Origin: Pirellulales bacterium
Lineage (GTDB): Bacteria > Planctomycetota > Planctomycetia > Pirellulales > Thermoguttaceae
Direction of reading: 5' to 3'
Length of the DNA: 5,965 bases
NCBI GenBank assembly: GCA_030607895.1
Contig: JAUWJC010000279.1
Span: 1-5,965, forward strand
Below the pieces are notes generated by a model. That model saw nothing but the letters and a program-made list of their open reading frames with translations. It was not told the DNA's origin and did no database searches. The translations under genes and the position numbers were made by a program. Position 1 is the first letter of the stretch. The number at the start of each line of letters is the position of its first letter. Below are positions 1-5,089 of the stretch, in pieces.

Positions 1-68
1 AGTGGCTAGTGGATAGGGGCTAGTGGATAGTGGATAGTGGATAGTGAATAGTGGGTAGTGGGTAGTGG
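1..68. repeat. Degenerate heptamer tandem repeat (GTGGATA units)
   Basis: Roughly nine to ten imperfect copies of a 7-nt unit (AGTGGAT/GTGGATA with variants CTAGTGG, GTGAATA, GTGGGTA) run from the window edge to about 68, so the left end may be cut off. The unit length is not a multiple of three and there is no open frame with a start here, so it is not coding. The reverse complement of the same unit returns at 331-353, making the two arrays an outer inverted pair. Function is unknown. I infer a dispersed intergenic repeat of the type common in planctomycete genomes. Confidence 0.8.
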
Positions 69-119
69 TTCACGCCCTCCAGATGAGTGCGGCGAATCCC
101 CGCGAGCGAGAACTGATTA

Positions 120-332
120 CTGACCACTGACCACGGGCCTGATCCCAAAACGTGCTCCGCACGCAGTTAGTTCCCCGACGAATATGGAGTGTTTTCACGC
201 TTTGTGGCAAAAACCAAACTGAACGCAGCACTCTTTGGACACCGGCCATGTCAAAAAACACGCAAAACACAGGCGTTTCCGCGTACTAGCAAGGTGTCAC
301 GTTTTGGGATCAGACCCCTGACCACTGACCAC
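120..332. mobile_element. Candidate MITE-like element: 20-bp inverted repeats with 15-bp flanking direct repeats
   Basis: Two near-perfect inverted repeats, 135-154 (starting GGGCCTGATCCC) and 298-317 (ending GGGATCAGACCC), match at 19 of 20 positions and enclose a 143-bp core. A perfect 15-bp direct repeat, CTGACCACTGACCAC, abuts each outer end (120-134 and 318-332), which is the geometry of a target-site duplication. The core encodes no recognisable protein on either strand; the short open frames crossing it look spurious. The caveat is that the direct repeat is itself two copies of a 7-nt unit related to the neighbouring heptamers, so it could come from repeat expansion rather than insertion. 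No transposase is in the window. Confidence 0.45.
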
Positions 333-353
333 TATCCACTATCCACTATCCAC
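331..353. repeat. Heptamer repeat, inverted counterpart of 1-68
   Basis: About three copies of the 7-nt unit TATCCAC lie here, directly continuing the CTGACCA units at 318-330. They are the reverse complement of the GTGGATA array at the left window edge. The array ends 4 nt from the stop codon of the minus-strand DUF2007 gene (stop at 358-360), so it is the first sequence transcribed after that gene. Confidence 0.75.
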
Positions 354-357
354 AACC

Positions 358-1116
358 CTACACCAGCGACACGAAGTACGCCGCAACGGCCAAGAGCAGC
401 ACCATCAGAAAAAACACCACGGCCAGCACCCGGCTGCCGATCTCTTCCGGCGGCTGATCGTCGAACTGGTCGACATCGAATCCGTCGTCGAACTGGTGAT
501 CGCACCACGCGCAGCGGCGGGGGAATTCGGGCACGAACGGCTCGTCGCACGTTGGGCACATCAACACCAGCCCGGGCGGTTTCGGCTCCGCCGGCTCGTC
601 GCTGTCCGGCGTGCCGACAAACTGTGGGTCGGCCTGCGGAAAGTCGCTGCCGATTGTCCCGCAAATCGGACACCGCGTCGGCCGGGGCGAGTCACACTCG
701 GGGCATTGCGGCCAGGCGGCAAACGCGGCCTCCGGGTTTTCTAACCGTTCACGGCCAGTTGGGGGCTGGTCCATTTTTCGGCCAATGGATGCATTTTTTG
801 GTCCGTCGTTGGCCGAAAACATGGACCTGTCCCCTTCCGCGGCGCCCTCCTCCGTCAAATCGTCCGTCAAATCGTCCGGCAGGCTGTCCTTGGCGCCGTC
901 GAAATAGCGTGCAATGCGGCGAGCGGTTTCGGCGTCTTCCTCGGCCACCACCACCCGGGCCAGCGTGACCCAGCCCACCACGTCCACGCCCGCTCCGCCT
1001 TCCAACACTTCGTTGGTTACTATCGCCTCGATGCCGGCCTCGGCCAGTACGTCCTTCAGCAGGTAGGCCTCCTGCATTGTGCGGGCGGTATAAACGACCG
1101 TTTGCTTCCGCGTCAT
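358..1116 (-). CDS. DUF2007 domain / double zinc-ribbon protein with C-terminal membrane anchor
   Basis: This 252-residue protein starts at an ATG at 1116 preceded by a GAGGG Shine-Dalgarno-like stretch. Residues about 6-73 resemble the DUF2007 domain (described as a putative signal-transducing domain): a beta-alpha-beta ferredoxin-like segment with the typical N-terminal pattern of a short beta strand, a helix 'EAYLLKDVLAEAGIEA' and a later 'VVVAEEDAETA' segment. Two four-cysteine zinc-ribbon modules follow: C138/C141 with C149/C152, and C187/C190 with C202/C205. An acidic stretch (about 210-225) leads into a hydrophobic helix at about 228-252, a probable C-terminal tail anchor with the ribbons in the cytoplasm. 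The linker at residues 75-125 is low complexity; residues 95-119 are encoded by a palindromic repeat. The gene is divergent from the esterase. The molecular function is unknown; the zinc ribbons suggest protein or nucleic-acid contact, but this is not shown. Confidence 0.88.
   Translation of the reverse strand: MTRKQTVVYTARTMQEAYLLKDVLAEAGIEAIVTNEVLEGGAGVDVVGWVTLARVVVAEEDAETARRIARYFDGAKDSLPDDLTDDLTEEGAAEGDRSMFSANDGPKNASIGRKMDQPPTGRERLENPEAAFAAWPQCPECDSPRPTRCPICGTIGSDFPQADPQFVGTPDSDEPAEPKPPGLVLMCPTCDEPFVPEFPRRCAWCDHQFDDGFDVDQFDDQPPEEIGSRVLAVVFFLMVLLLAVAAYFVSLV
761..834. repeat. Palindromic repeat element embedded in the DUF2007 gene
   Basis: The arms at 766-785 (CTGGTCCATTTTTCGGCCAA) and 809-829 are inverted repeats that differ only by one or two small indels/mismatches. 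Flanking G and C runs (761-765 and 831-834) extend the pairing. The 23-nt loop contains a T6 run. The left arm's 766-783 is identical at 17 of 18 positions to 5071-5088 in the intergenic hairpin beside apbE, so it belongs to the same broad repeat family. It falls in the linker between the DUF2007 domain and the first zinc ribbon, and the reading frame stays open through it. Confidence 0.75.
851..878. repeat. Tandem 12-nt repeat in the DUF2007 gene linker
   Basis: TCCGTCAAATCG occurs twice in tandem (851-862 and 863-874), followed by a partial third copy (TCCG). On the minus strand it encodes the repeated tetrapeptide DDLT-DDLT at residues 81-88. The 12-nt length preserves the frame, consistent with slippage in an unconstrained acidic linker. 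Confidence 0.8.
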
Positions 1117-1241
1117 CTTGCTACCCTCTACCGGCCGGAATCATTTGAAAGGCGAATCGCAGGGCCAGCGGAAATCGTACAGGAATTCCCGGAAAATGCC
1201 AACCCCCGAGGACTGATGTACGGCTCGCCTGGCCGGAACCG

Positions 1242-1270
1242 TTGCGGACGACTGCCGGGAAGAGTATAAG
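1242..1270 (+). promoter_or_regulatory. Possible sigma70-type promoter for the esterase gene
   Basis: TTGCGG (1242-1247) and TATAAG (1265-1270) are separated by 17 nt, the optimal spacing. The -10 box matches the consensus at 5 of 6 positions but the -35 at only 3 of 6. Transcription from here would give a leader of about 150 nt containing the palindrome at 1328-1393. Nothing better was seen in the divergent spacer. Such matches occur by chance and planctomycete promoters are poorly defined, so this is weak. Confidence 0.25.
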
Positions 1271-1327
1271 TACGGTCAAGTTGGAAGTCGGAGTGCGGCC
1301 GCTTGCGGCTTCGCAACGTTAGAGTAT

Positions 1328-1393
1328 GTAGGGTGGGCACTGCCCACCAAAGACCCCGTCTGCGTAATCCGCGGTGGGCGATGCCCACCCTAC
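1328..1393. repeat. REP-like double palindrome upstream of the esterase
   Basis: GTAGGGTGGGCACTGCCCACC (1328-1348) and its near reverse complement (1373-1393) match at 19 of 21 positions. Each arm is also a small palindrome (GGTGGGCA / TGCCCACC), so the region could fold as one long hairpin or as two short ones. This sequence type is a widespread dispersed repeat in several bacterial phyla and is often mis-annotated as short proteins containing 'VGIAH' and 'WWAVPTL'. The minus-strand reading here shows exactly that pattern, which argues against a gene on that strand. It ends 37 nt before the esterase start and about 20 nt before its Shine-Dalgarno. Confidence 0.85.
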
Positions 1394-1413
1394 AACTCCG
1401 GGTCGAGTCATCC

Positions 1414-1421
1414 AAGAGGAG
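1414..1421 (+). promoter_or_regulatory. Ribosome binding site for the esterase
   Basis: AAGAGGAG lies 9 nt before the ATG at 1431, a good Shine-Dalgarno match at normal spacing. It supports this start, which also places a signal peptide at the N-terminus. Confidence 0.75.
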
Positions 1422-1430
1422 TAAAGAAGT

Positions 1431-3638
1431 ATGAAGAACTATCTGCCGAACACGCAATGTTTGATTGACTGTTGCTTTGTGTTATCCTTGGCCTTGTTGA
1501 TATCAACGACGGTCGCCGCGGCCGAAGCGCCGCGTGTGTTGCCGGCCGGTCGACTACCCAACGATTGCCGGCTCGGCAAGTTGAAGGACTTGAACGGGTA
1601 CTTCCCCTTCAAGCCGTGCTCAACGCCCCAGGCTTGGACCGAGCGATGCCGGCGGCTGCGGCGTCAGTTGCGTCTGGCAATGGGGTTATGGCCCATGCCC
1701 ACCAAGACACCGGCAAATGCGGTCGTCCACGACAAGGTGGACCGCGACGACTACACGGTCGAGAAGGTTTTCTTGGAGAGCTTTCCTGGCCATTTTGTCA
1801 CCGGCAACCTGTATCGGCCCAAGGGGCGAACAGGCGCCGGGCCGGGTGTGCTGTGTCCGCATGGCCATTGGGCCAACGGGCGGTTCTACGATGCGGGCGA
1901 AGAGAAGGTGAAGCAGGAGATCGCCGCCGGGGCCGAACGGTTCGAAGTCGGTGGCCGTTACCCGATCCAGGCCCGATGCGTCCAACTCGCCCGGATGGGT
2001 TGCACCGTCTTCCATTGGGACATGGTCGGTTATGCCGACAGCCGGCAGTTACCCCACGGCTCGAGTCCTCGGGAGGATATGAACACGGCCGAGAACTGGG
2101 GCTACGGCAGCCCGCAGGCCGAAGCCCGACTGCAAAACCCGATGGGCCTGCAAACCTACAACTCGATCCGCACGCTCGATTGGTTCAGCCAATTGCCCGA
2201 GGTTGACCCCAAGCGGATCGCCGTAACCGGTGCCAGCGGCGGCGGCACGCAGACGTTCATTTTGTGTGCAATCGACACCCGGCCGGCGGTTGCTTTCCCG
2301 GCCGTCATGGTGTCGACCGCCATGCAGGGCGGCTGCACGTGCGAGAACGCACCTTATCTGCGAGTGGGAACCGGCAACATCGAGATCGCGGCCTTGATCT
2401 CGCCCCGGCCGCTGGGAATGACCGCCGCCCGAGACTGGACCCAGGAGATTATGACCAAGGGCCTGCCCGAGTTGAAACAGCACTACAAAATGCTGGGGGT
2501 CGAGGACCTGGTAATGGCCCGGGCCTTCCTTCAGTTCGGTCACAATTACAACTCCGTCAGCCGGCAGGTGATGTACCATTGGCTCAACAAGCACCTGAAG
2601 CTGGGTCTTGCGGAGCCGATCGTCGAGAAGGACTACCTGCCGCTGTCGAAGGCGGAGATGAGCGTCTGGGACGACGACCATCCGAAGCCACCCGGCGGCA
2701 AGGACTACGAACGGTCGCTGCTGAAGTGGATTACCGAAGACTCGCAACGTCAACTGGTTGCCTTGCTGCCGCGCGATCCGGCCGGGCTGAAGCAGTATCG
2801 TGAAGTGGTGGGCGGGGCGGTCGACGTGATGATCGGTCGCCGCGTGCCGCCGCCGGGTGCCGTCAAGTGCATCAGCCGTAAGCAGCAGGATGCTGGAAGC
2901 TGGCAACTATCAAAACTACTGTTGCGGTACGAGGCCAAGGGGGAGGAACTGCCCGCCGTGCTCTTCGAGCCAAAGAAATGGAATAAACGGCTCGTCATCT
3001 GGATCGACAAGACGGGAAAGCAAGGCCTGTTTGACGCGAGCGGTACGCCCAAGCCGGCCATCGGAAAATTGCTTTCGGCCGGCACGGCCGTGGTTGGCGT
3101 TGACCTGCTGGGGCAGGGTGAGTTCACCGCCGATGGCAAACCCCTGGCCAAGGCGTCGATGAACTTGGGCGACAAGAACCGCTGGGCGGGAAAGGCCTGC
3201 TACACATACGGTTACAACTACCCGCTCTTCTCAAAGCGCGTTCACGACATCCTCAGCGTGATCTCCTTCGCACGCGATTGGTGCCCGGCCCCCGAGCAAA
3301 TCGACCTGGTCGGCCTGGCCGGGGCTGGCCATTGGGTGGCGGCGGCCCGGGCGCAGGCGGATGGGCTCGTCAACCGCGCCGTGATCGACACGGCCGGCTT
3401 CCGCTTTGCCAACCTCGCGGCCATCGACGCCCCCGACTTCCTGCCCGGCGGCGCTAAATACCTCGACCTGCCCGGCATCCTGGCCCTATCGGCCCCACAC
3501 CCGCTCTGCCTGACCGGTGAAGGCGACACACCGCCGCCCGTTGTGACCGCCGCCTACAAGGCCGCCGGAAAGCCGGGCAACCTGGTTGTCAAAGAAAACC
3601 CGTCCGAGGAAACGGTCATCGAGTGGTTGTTACGCTGA
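1431..3638 (+). CDS. Secreted two-domain alpha/beta hydrolase, acetylxylan-esterase / dienelactone-hydrolase-like
   Basis: This 735-residue protein has an N-terminal signal peptide (hydrophobic stretch at about 11-30, likely cleavage near the VAAAEA segment), so it is probably periplasmic or exported. The first hydrolase domain (about 95-395) carries an oxyanion-loop motif HGH (144-146), the nucleophile elbow GASGGG (267-272, Ser269), a probable acid Asp335 in 'TAARDWT' and a probable catalytic His371 in 'FGHNYN'. This arrangement matches acetylxylan-esterase-like serine hydrolases that are numerous in planctomycetes; the likely role is removing acetyl or other ester groups from polysaccharides. 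A second alpha/beta-like domain (about 500-735) has 'GVDLLGQGEF' and 'VGLAGAGHW', where the nucleophile elbow lacks serine, so it appears non-catalytic. The exact substrate cannot be read from sequence. It has no plus-strand neighbour in the window and converges on the EF-hand gene. Confidence 0.9.
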   Translation: MKNYLPNTQCLIDCCFVLSLALLISTTVAAAEAPRVLPAGRLPNDCRLGKLKDLNGYFPFKPCSTPQAWTERCRRLRRQLRLAMGLWPMPTKTPANAVVHDKVDRDDYTVEKVFLESFPGHFVTGNLYRPKGRTGAGPGVLCPHGHWANGRFYDAGEEKVKQEIAAGAERFEVGGRYPIQARCVQLARMGCTVFHWDMVGYADSRQLPHGSSPREDMNTAENWGYGSPQAEARLQNPMGLQTYNSIRTLDWFSQLPEVDPKRIAVTGASGGGTQTFILCAIDTRPAVAFPAVMVSTAMQGGCTCENAPYLRVGTGNIEIAALISPRPLGMTAARDWTQEIMTKGLPELKQHYKMLGVEDLVMARAFLQFGHNYNSVSRQVMYHWLNKHLKLGLAEPIVEKDYLPLSKAEMSVWDDDHPKPPGGKDYERSLLKWITEDSQRQLVALLPRDPAGLKQYREVVGGAVDVMIGRRVPPPGAVKCISRKQQDAGSWQLSKLLLRYEAKGEELPAVLFEPKKWNKRLVIWIDKTGKQGLFDASGTPKPAIGKLLSAGTAVVGVDLLGQGEFTADGKPLAKASMNLGDKNRWAGKACYTYGYNYPLFSKRVHDILSVISFARDWCPAPEQIDLVGLAGAGHWVAAARAQADGLVNRAVIDTAGFRFANLAAIDAPDFLPGGAKYLDLPGILALSAPHPLCLTGEGDTPPPVVTAAYKAAGKPGNLVVKENPSEETVIEWLLR

Positions 3639-3646
3639 CGGGCATG

Positions 3647-3725
3647 CCGAAAAAGGGACCAGGTTTAATTTGCCGGAACGGCCCGAAGGGTGCTTCGCAC
3701 AAATTAAACCTGGTCCCTTTTTCGG
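3647..3725. repeat. Long perfect hairpin element, copy 1, at the esterase 3' end
   Basis: Perfect 26-bp inverted repeats at 3647-3672 (CCGAAAAAGGGACCAGG followed by TTTAATTTG) and 3700-3725 enclose a 27-nt loop. The element begins 8 nt after the esterase stop. The inner stem GGGACC/GGTCCC is followed by T5, so the RNA could act as a bidirectional intrinsic terminator or 3' stabiliser. The loop is asymmetric and, when reverse complemented, matches the first 22 nt of the loop of the copy at 5006-5087 with one difference, showing that the two are copies of one mobile or dispersed repeat. Confidence 0.92.
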
Positions 3726-3730
3726 TCAAA

Positions 3731-3762
3731 CGCCCGACAGGGTTCCGATACCCTGCCGGGCG
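3731..3762. terminator. GC-rich hairpin between convergent genes, possible terminator
   Basis: CGCCCGACAGGGT (3731-3743) pairs with 3750-3762 at 12 of 13 positions, the exception being a possible G-U pair, around a 6-nt loop. It lies 32 nt beyond the EF-hand stop on the minus strand and 93 nt beyond the esterase stop. On the minus strand it is followed only by a short TTT, so it is a poor classical intrinsic terminator, but its place between convergent genes fits transcript termination or 3'-end protection. Confidence 0.45.
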
Positions 3763-3794
3763 TGCGGAGGGTGTTTGCGAGGCCGTGTCTGAAG

Positions 3795-4703
3795 TTACTT
3801 CTTCTTGGCGGCCTTTCTGGCCTCCCAGGCCTTTTTCAGTTCGTCCGCGGTAAGCTGCCCGTCGGCGTTGGCGTCGATCTTGCTGAAGTGCTCCTTCAGC
3901 CGTCCGGGGGCTTCCTCCTTGCTGAGCTTGCCGTCCTTGTTCTTGTCGGCCGCTTTGAGCCGCTCGATGACGCCCTCGGCCCGGGCCTTTCCGTGGCCTT
4001 CACGATGCTTCTTGATCTTGGCGGACATCTTCGCTCGAATGGCCCGTTTGATCTCCTCCGGGGCAAGTTGCCCGTCGGCGTTGGCGTCGATCTTGCTGAA
4101 GTGCTCCTTCAGCCGTCCGGGTGCTTCTTCTTTGCTGAGTTTGCCGTCCTTGTTTTTGTCGGCTCGCTTGAACATCTCGCGGCCGACTTCGGCCATCCGC
4201 TTCATCTTCTCGGCGTGCGGCGGTCCGTGGCGTCCCTGGGGTGGGCCCGGCCGATGCCTCGGATGATGTCCCGGATGACCGTGCCCCGCCATTCGGGCGT
4301 GTTGCAAGCGCCTCATGCCGCGCCCGAACTCCTCCGGGCTGAGCATCTTGTCCTCGTCGATGTCCATTAGGATGAACAACACCTTGGGGTCCGGCATTCT
4401 CGGGCCGGGGCCTCCGGCGTGCGGTGGTCCGCCTCGGCGGTTCTTGACCGCTTCAGTGAATTCCTCGAACGAGACCTTCTTATCGTCGTTCTTGTCCGCC
4501 CGTTTGAGCAGGGGCTTGATTCGCTCCATGACGGCGGGCGGGATTTCGTCCGCTGTCAATTGGCGATCTTGGTTGACATCGAGCCGCTTGAACAGCGCCT
4601 CGGGGCCGGAACTTCCCGGCCGCTTCGCGTCTTCCGCCAGCAACAAGCTGGGCAGAACGACGACCGCCACGGCGATCGCCAGGATGGGTAACAACCTGCG
4701 CAT
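3795..4703 (-). CDS. Secreted EF-hand calcium-binding protein with seven loops
   Basis: The protein has 302 residues from the ATG at 4703. That start has a perfect AAGGAGG Shine-Dalgarno 8 nt upstream and opens a clean signal peptide (hydrophobic 4-22, likely cleavage before EDA at about 24). A TTG at 4724 is in frame but overlaps the ribosome site region and is unlikely. Seven 12-residue EF-hand loops are visible: 42-53, 70-81, 114-125, 182-193, 206-217, 253-264 and 277-288. The last four are canonical D-x-N-x-D-G with Glu at position 12. The first three have Arg or Lys in place of Gly6 and may bind more weakly. A His/Pro/Gly-rich linker (about 91-106 and 137-164) separates the halves. The block at 181-212 is repeated at 252-283. 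The role is presumably Ca2+ binding outside the cytoplasm; the partner is unknown. It is downstream of the NqrM-like gene with a 117-nt gap. Confidence 0.9.
   Translation of the reverse strand: MRRLLPILAIAVAVVVLPSLLLAEDAKRPGSSGPEALFKRLDVNQDRQLTADEIPPAVMERIKPLLKRADKNDDKKVSFEEFTEAVKNRRGGPPHAGGPGPRMPDPKVLFILMDIDEDKMLSPEEFGRGMRRLQHARMAGHGHPGHHPRHRPGPPQGRHGPPHAEKMKRMAEVGREMFKRADKNKDGKLSKEEAPGRLKEHFSKIDANADGQLAPEEIKRAIRAKMSAKIKKHREGHGKARAEGVIERLKAADKNKDGKLSKEEAPGRLKEHFSKIDANADGQLTADELKKAWEARKAAKKK
3856..3950 (-). repeat. Intragenic duplication in the EF-hand gene, C-terminal copy
   Basis: This 95-nt segment is identical to 4069-4163 at 90 positions, with the first 53 nt fully identical. The offset is 213 nt, exactly 71 codons. 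It encodes EF-hand loops 6 and 7 with their connecting helix 'APGRLKEHFSKI'. All five differences are at third codon positions and synonymous (for example GCC versus GCA, AAG versus AAA). Confidence 0.9.
4069..4163 (-). repeat. Intragenic duplication in the EF-hand gene, central copy
   Basis: This is the partner of 3856-3950. It encodes loops 4 and 5 (residues 181-212). Compared with the C-terminal copy it has A-ending codons at the five variable sites, while the encoded amino acids are unchanged. Confidence 0.9.
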
Positions 4704-4711
4704 CTTCTGTG

Positions 4712-4718
4712 CCTCCTT
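4712..4718 (-). promoter_or_regulatory. Ribosome binding site deciding the EF-hand start
   Basis: AAGGAGG on the minus strand, a full match to the anti-Shine-Dalgarno, lies 8 nt before the ATG at 4703. It falls within what would be codons 3-5 if translation began at the upstream TTG (4724), so it selects the ATG. Confidence 0.85.
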
Positions 4719-4820
4719 AAACAAGTGGGGGGGGAACGGGGATTACTTCTGACTCCATCCACTTAAACCGTCGAGAGGCCCGTTGGTTTCGCGAAAAAGC
4801 GGAAAAATAACCAATTCCGG

Positions 4821-4979
4821 CTACCGACCGGCATCTGACGTGGTTTTCCCGCCCCCCTTCATGATCCGGCGTGCGGCCTTGCAAGAGCATCCCAGGCAGT
4901 GTTTTCCCCGCATTGCACTAATCGCCATGCCCAGGAAAGCGATTACAAAAACGACGGCGGCTGCCAAAAACACTTCCAT
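4821..4979 (-). CDS. Small Cys-rich single-pass membrane protein, NqrM-like
   Basis: This 52-residue protein starts at an ATG at 4979 with GAGGAG (4988-4993) 8 nt upstream and stops at TAG (4821-4823). Residues 3-23 form one hydrophobic helix ending in 'FLGMAISAM'. A basic, cysteine-rich tail follows with C28, C31 and C33 in 'GKHCLGCSCKAA'. A short N-terminal helix ending near Gly-Met-Ala and then a Gly/Cys motif resembles NqrM (DUF539), a small maturation factor thought to assist metal-centre assembly in Na+-NQR. The position directly after apbE on the same strand matches the apbE-nqrM order seen in nqr operons such as those of Vibrio. Differences: only three cysteines and an unusual C-x2-C-x-C spacing; NqrM usually has four. 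FeoB-associated Cys-rich membrane proteins are the main alternative. The gene itself is well supported; the family assignment is moderate. Confidence 0.72.
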   Translation of the reverse strand: MEVFLAAAVVFVIAFLGMAISAMRGKHCLGCSCKAARRIMKGGGKTTSDAGR

Positions 4980-5005
4980 CACGGGATCTCCTCGCAGCTT
5001 ACCGA

Positions 5006-5087
5006 GCCGAAAAAGGGACCAGGTTTAATTTGTGCGAAGCACCCTCCGGGCCGCAGGCGGCAAATTAAACCTGGTCCCTTTTTCGGC
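5006..5087. repeat. Long perfect hairpin element, copy 2, between apbE and the NqrM-like gene
   Basis: Perfect 27-bp inverted repeats (5006-5032 and 5061-5087) share the stem sequence of copy 1 and enclose a 28-nt loop. It begins 2 nt after the apbE stop and ends about 12 nt before the Shine-Dalgarno of the NqrM-like gene, filling 82 of the 110 nt between these genes; without it the gap would be a typical 28-nt operon spacing. In the minus-strand transcript it has the same orientation as copy 1 has in the esterase transcript. It may attenuate transcription into the downstream gene or protect the apbE mRNA 3' end. Confidence 0.92.
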
Positions 5088-5089
5088 CC

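Noticed and set aside
70..270. 66-residue minus-strand open frame
   Set aside because: No recognisable domain or convincing ribosome site, and it crosses one arm of the inverted-repeat element.
1..353. CRISPR array
   Set aside because: The repeats are 7-nt head-to-tail units without spacers of regular length, and no cas genes are present.
189..968. Long plus-strand open frame opposite the DUF2007 gene
   Set aside because: It is Arg/Pro-rich and low in complexity, runs across non-coding repeats and lies antisense to a gene with clear domains and zinc ribbons. It is a shadow frame in GC-rich DNA.
1128..1457. 109-residue minus-strand open frame
   Set aside because: Its 'VGIAH...WWAVPTL' segment is the translation of the REP-like palindrome at 1328-1393, and it overlaps the start of the esterase.
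3762..4370. Plus-strand open frame of 202 residues opposite the EF-hand gene
   Set aside because: It is the antisense of the EF-hand repeats; its apparent internal repeats simply mirror the duplicated EF-hand blocks.
4704..4724. TTG start that would extend the EF-hand protein by seven residues
   Set aside because: A perfect AAGGAGG lies inside this extension at ideal spacing for the ATG at 4703, and the ATG gives a standard signal peptide.
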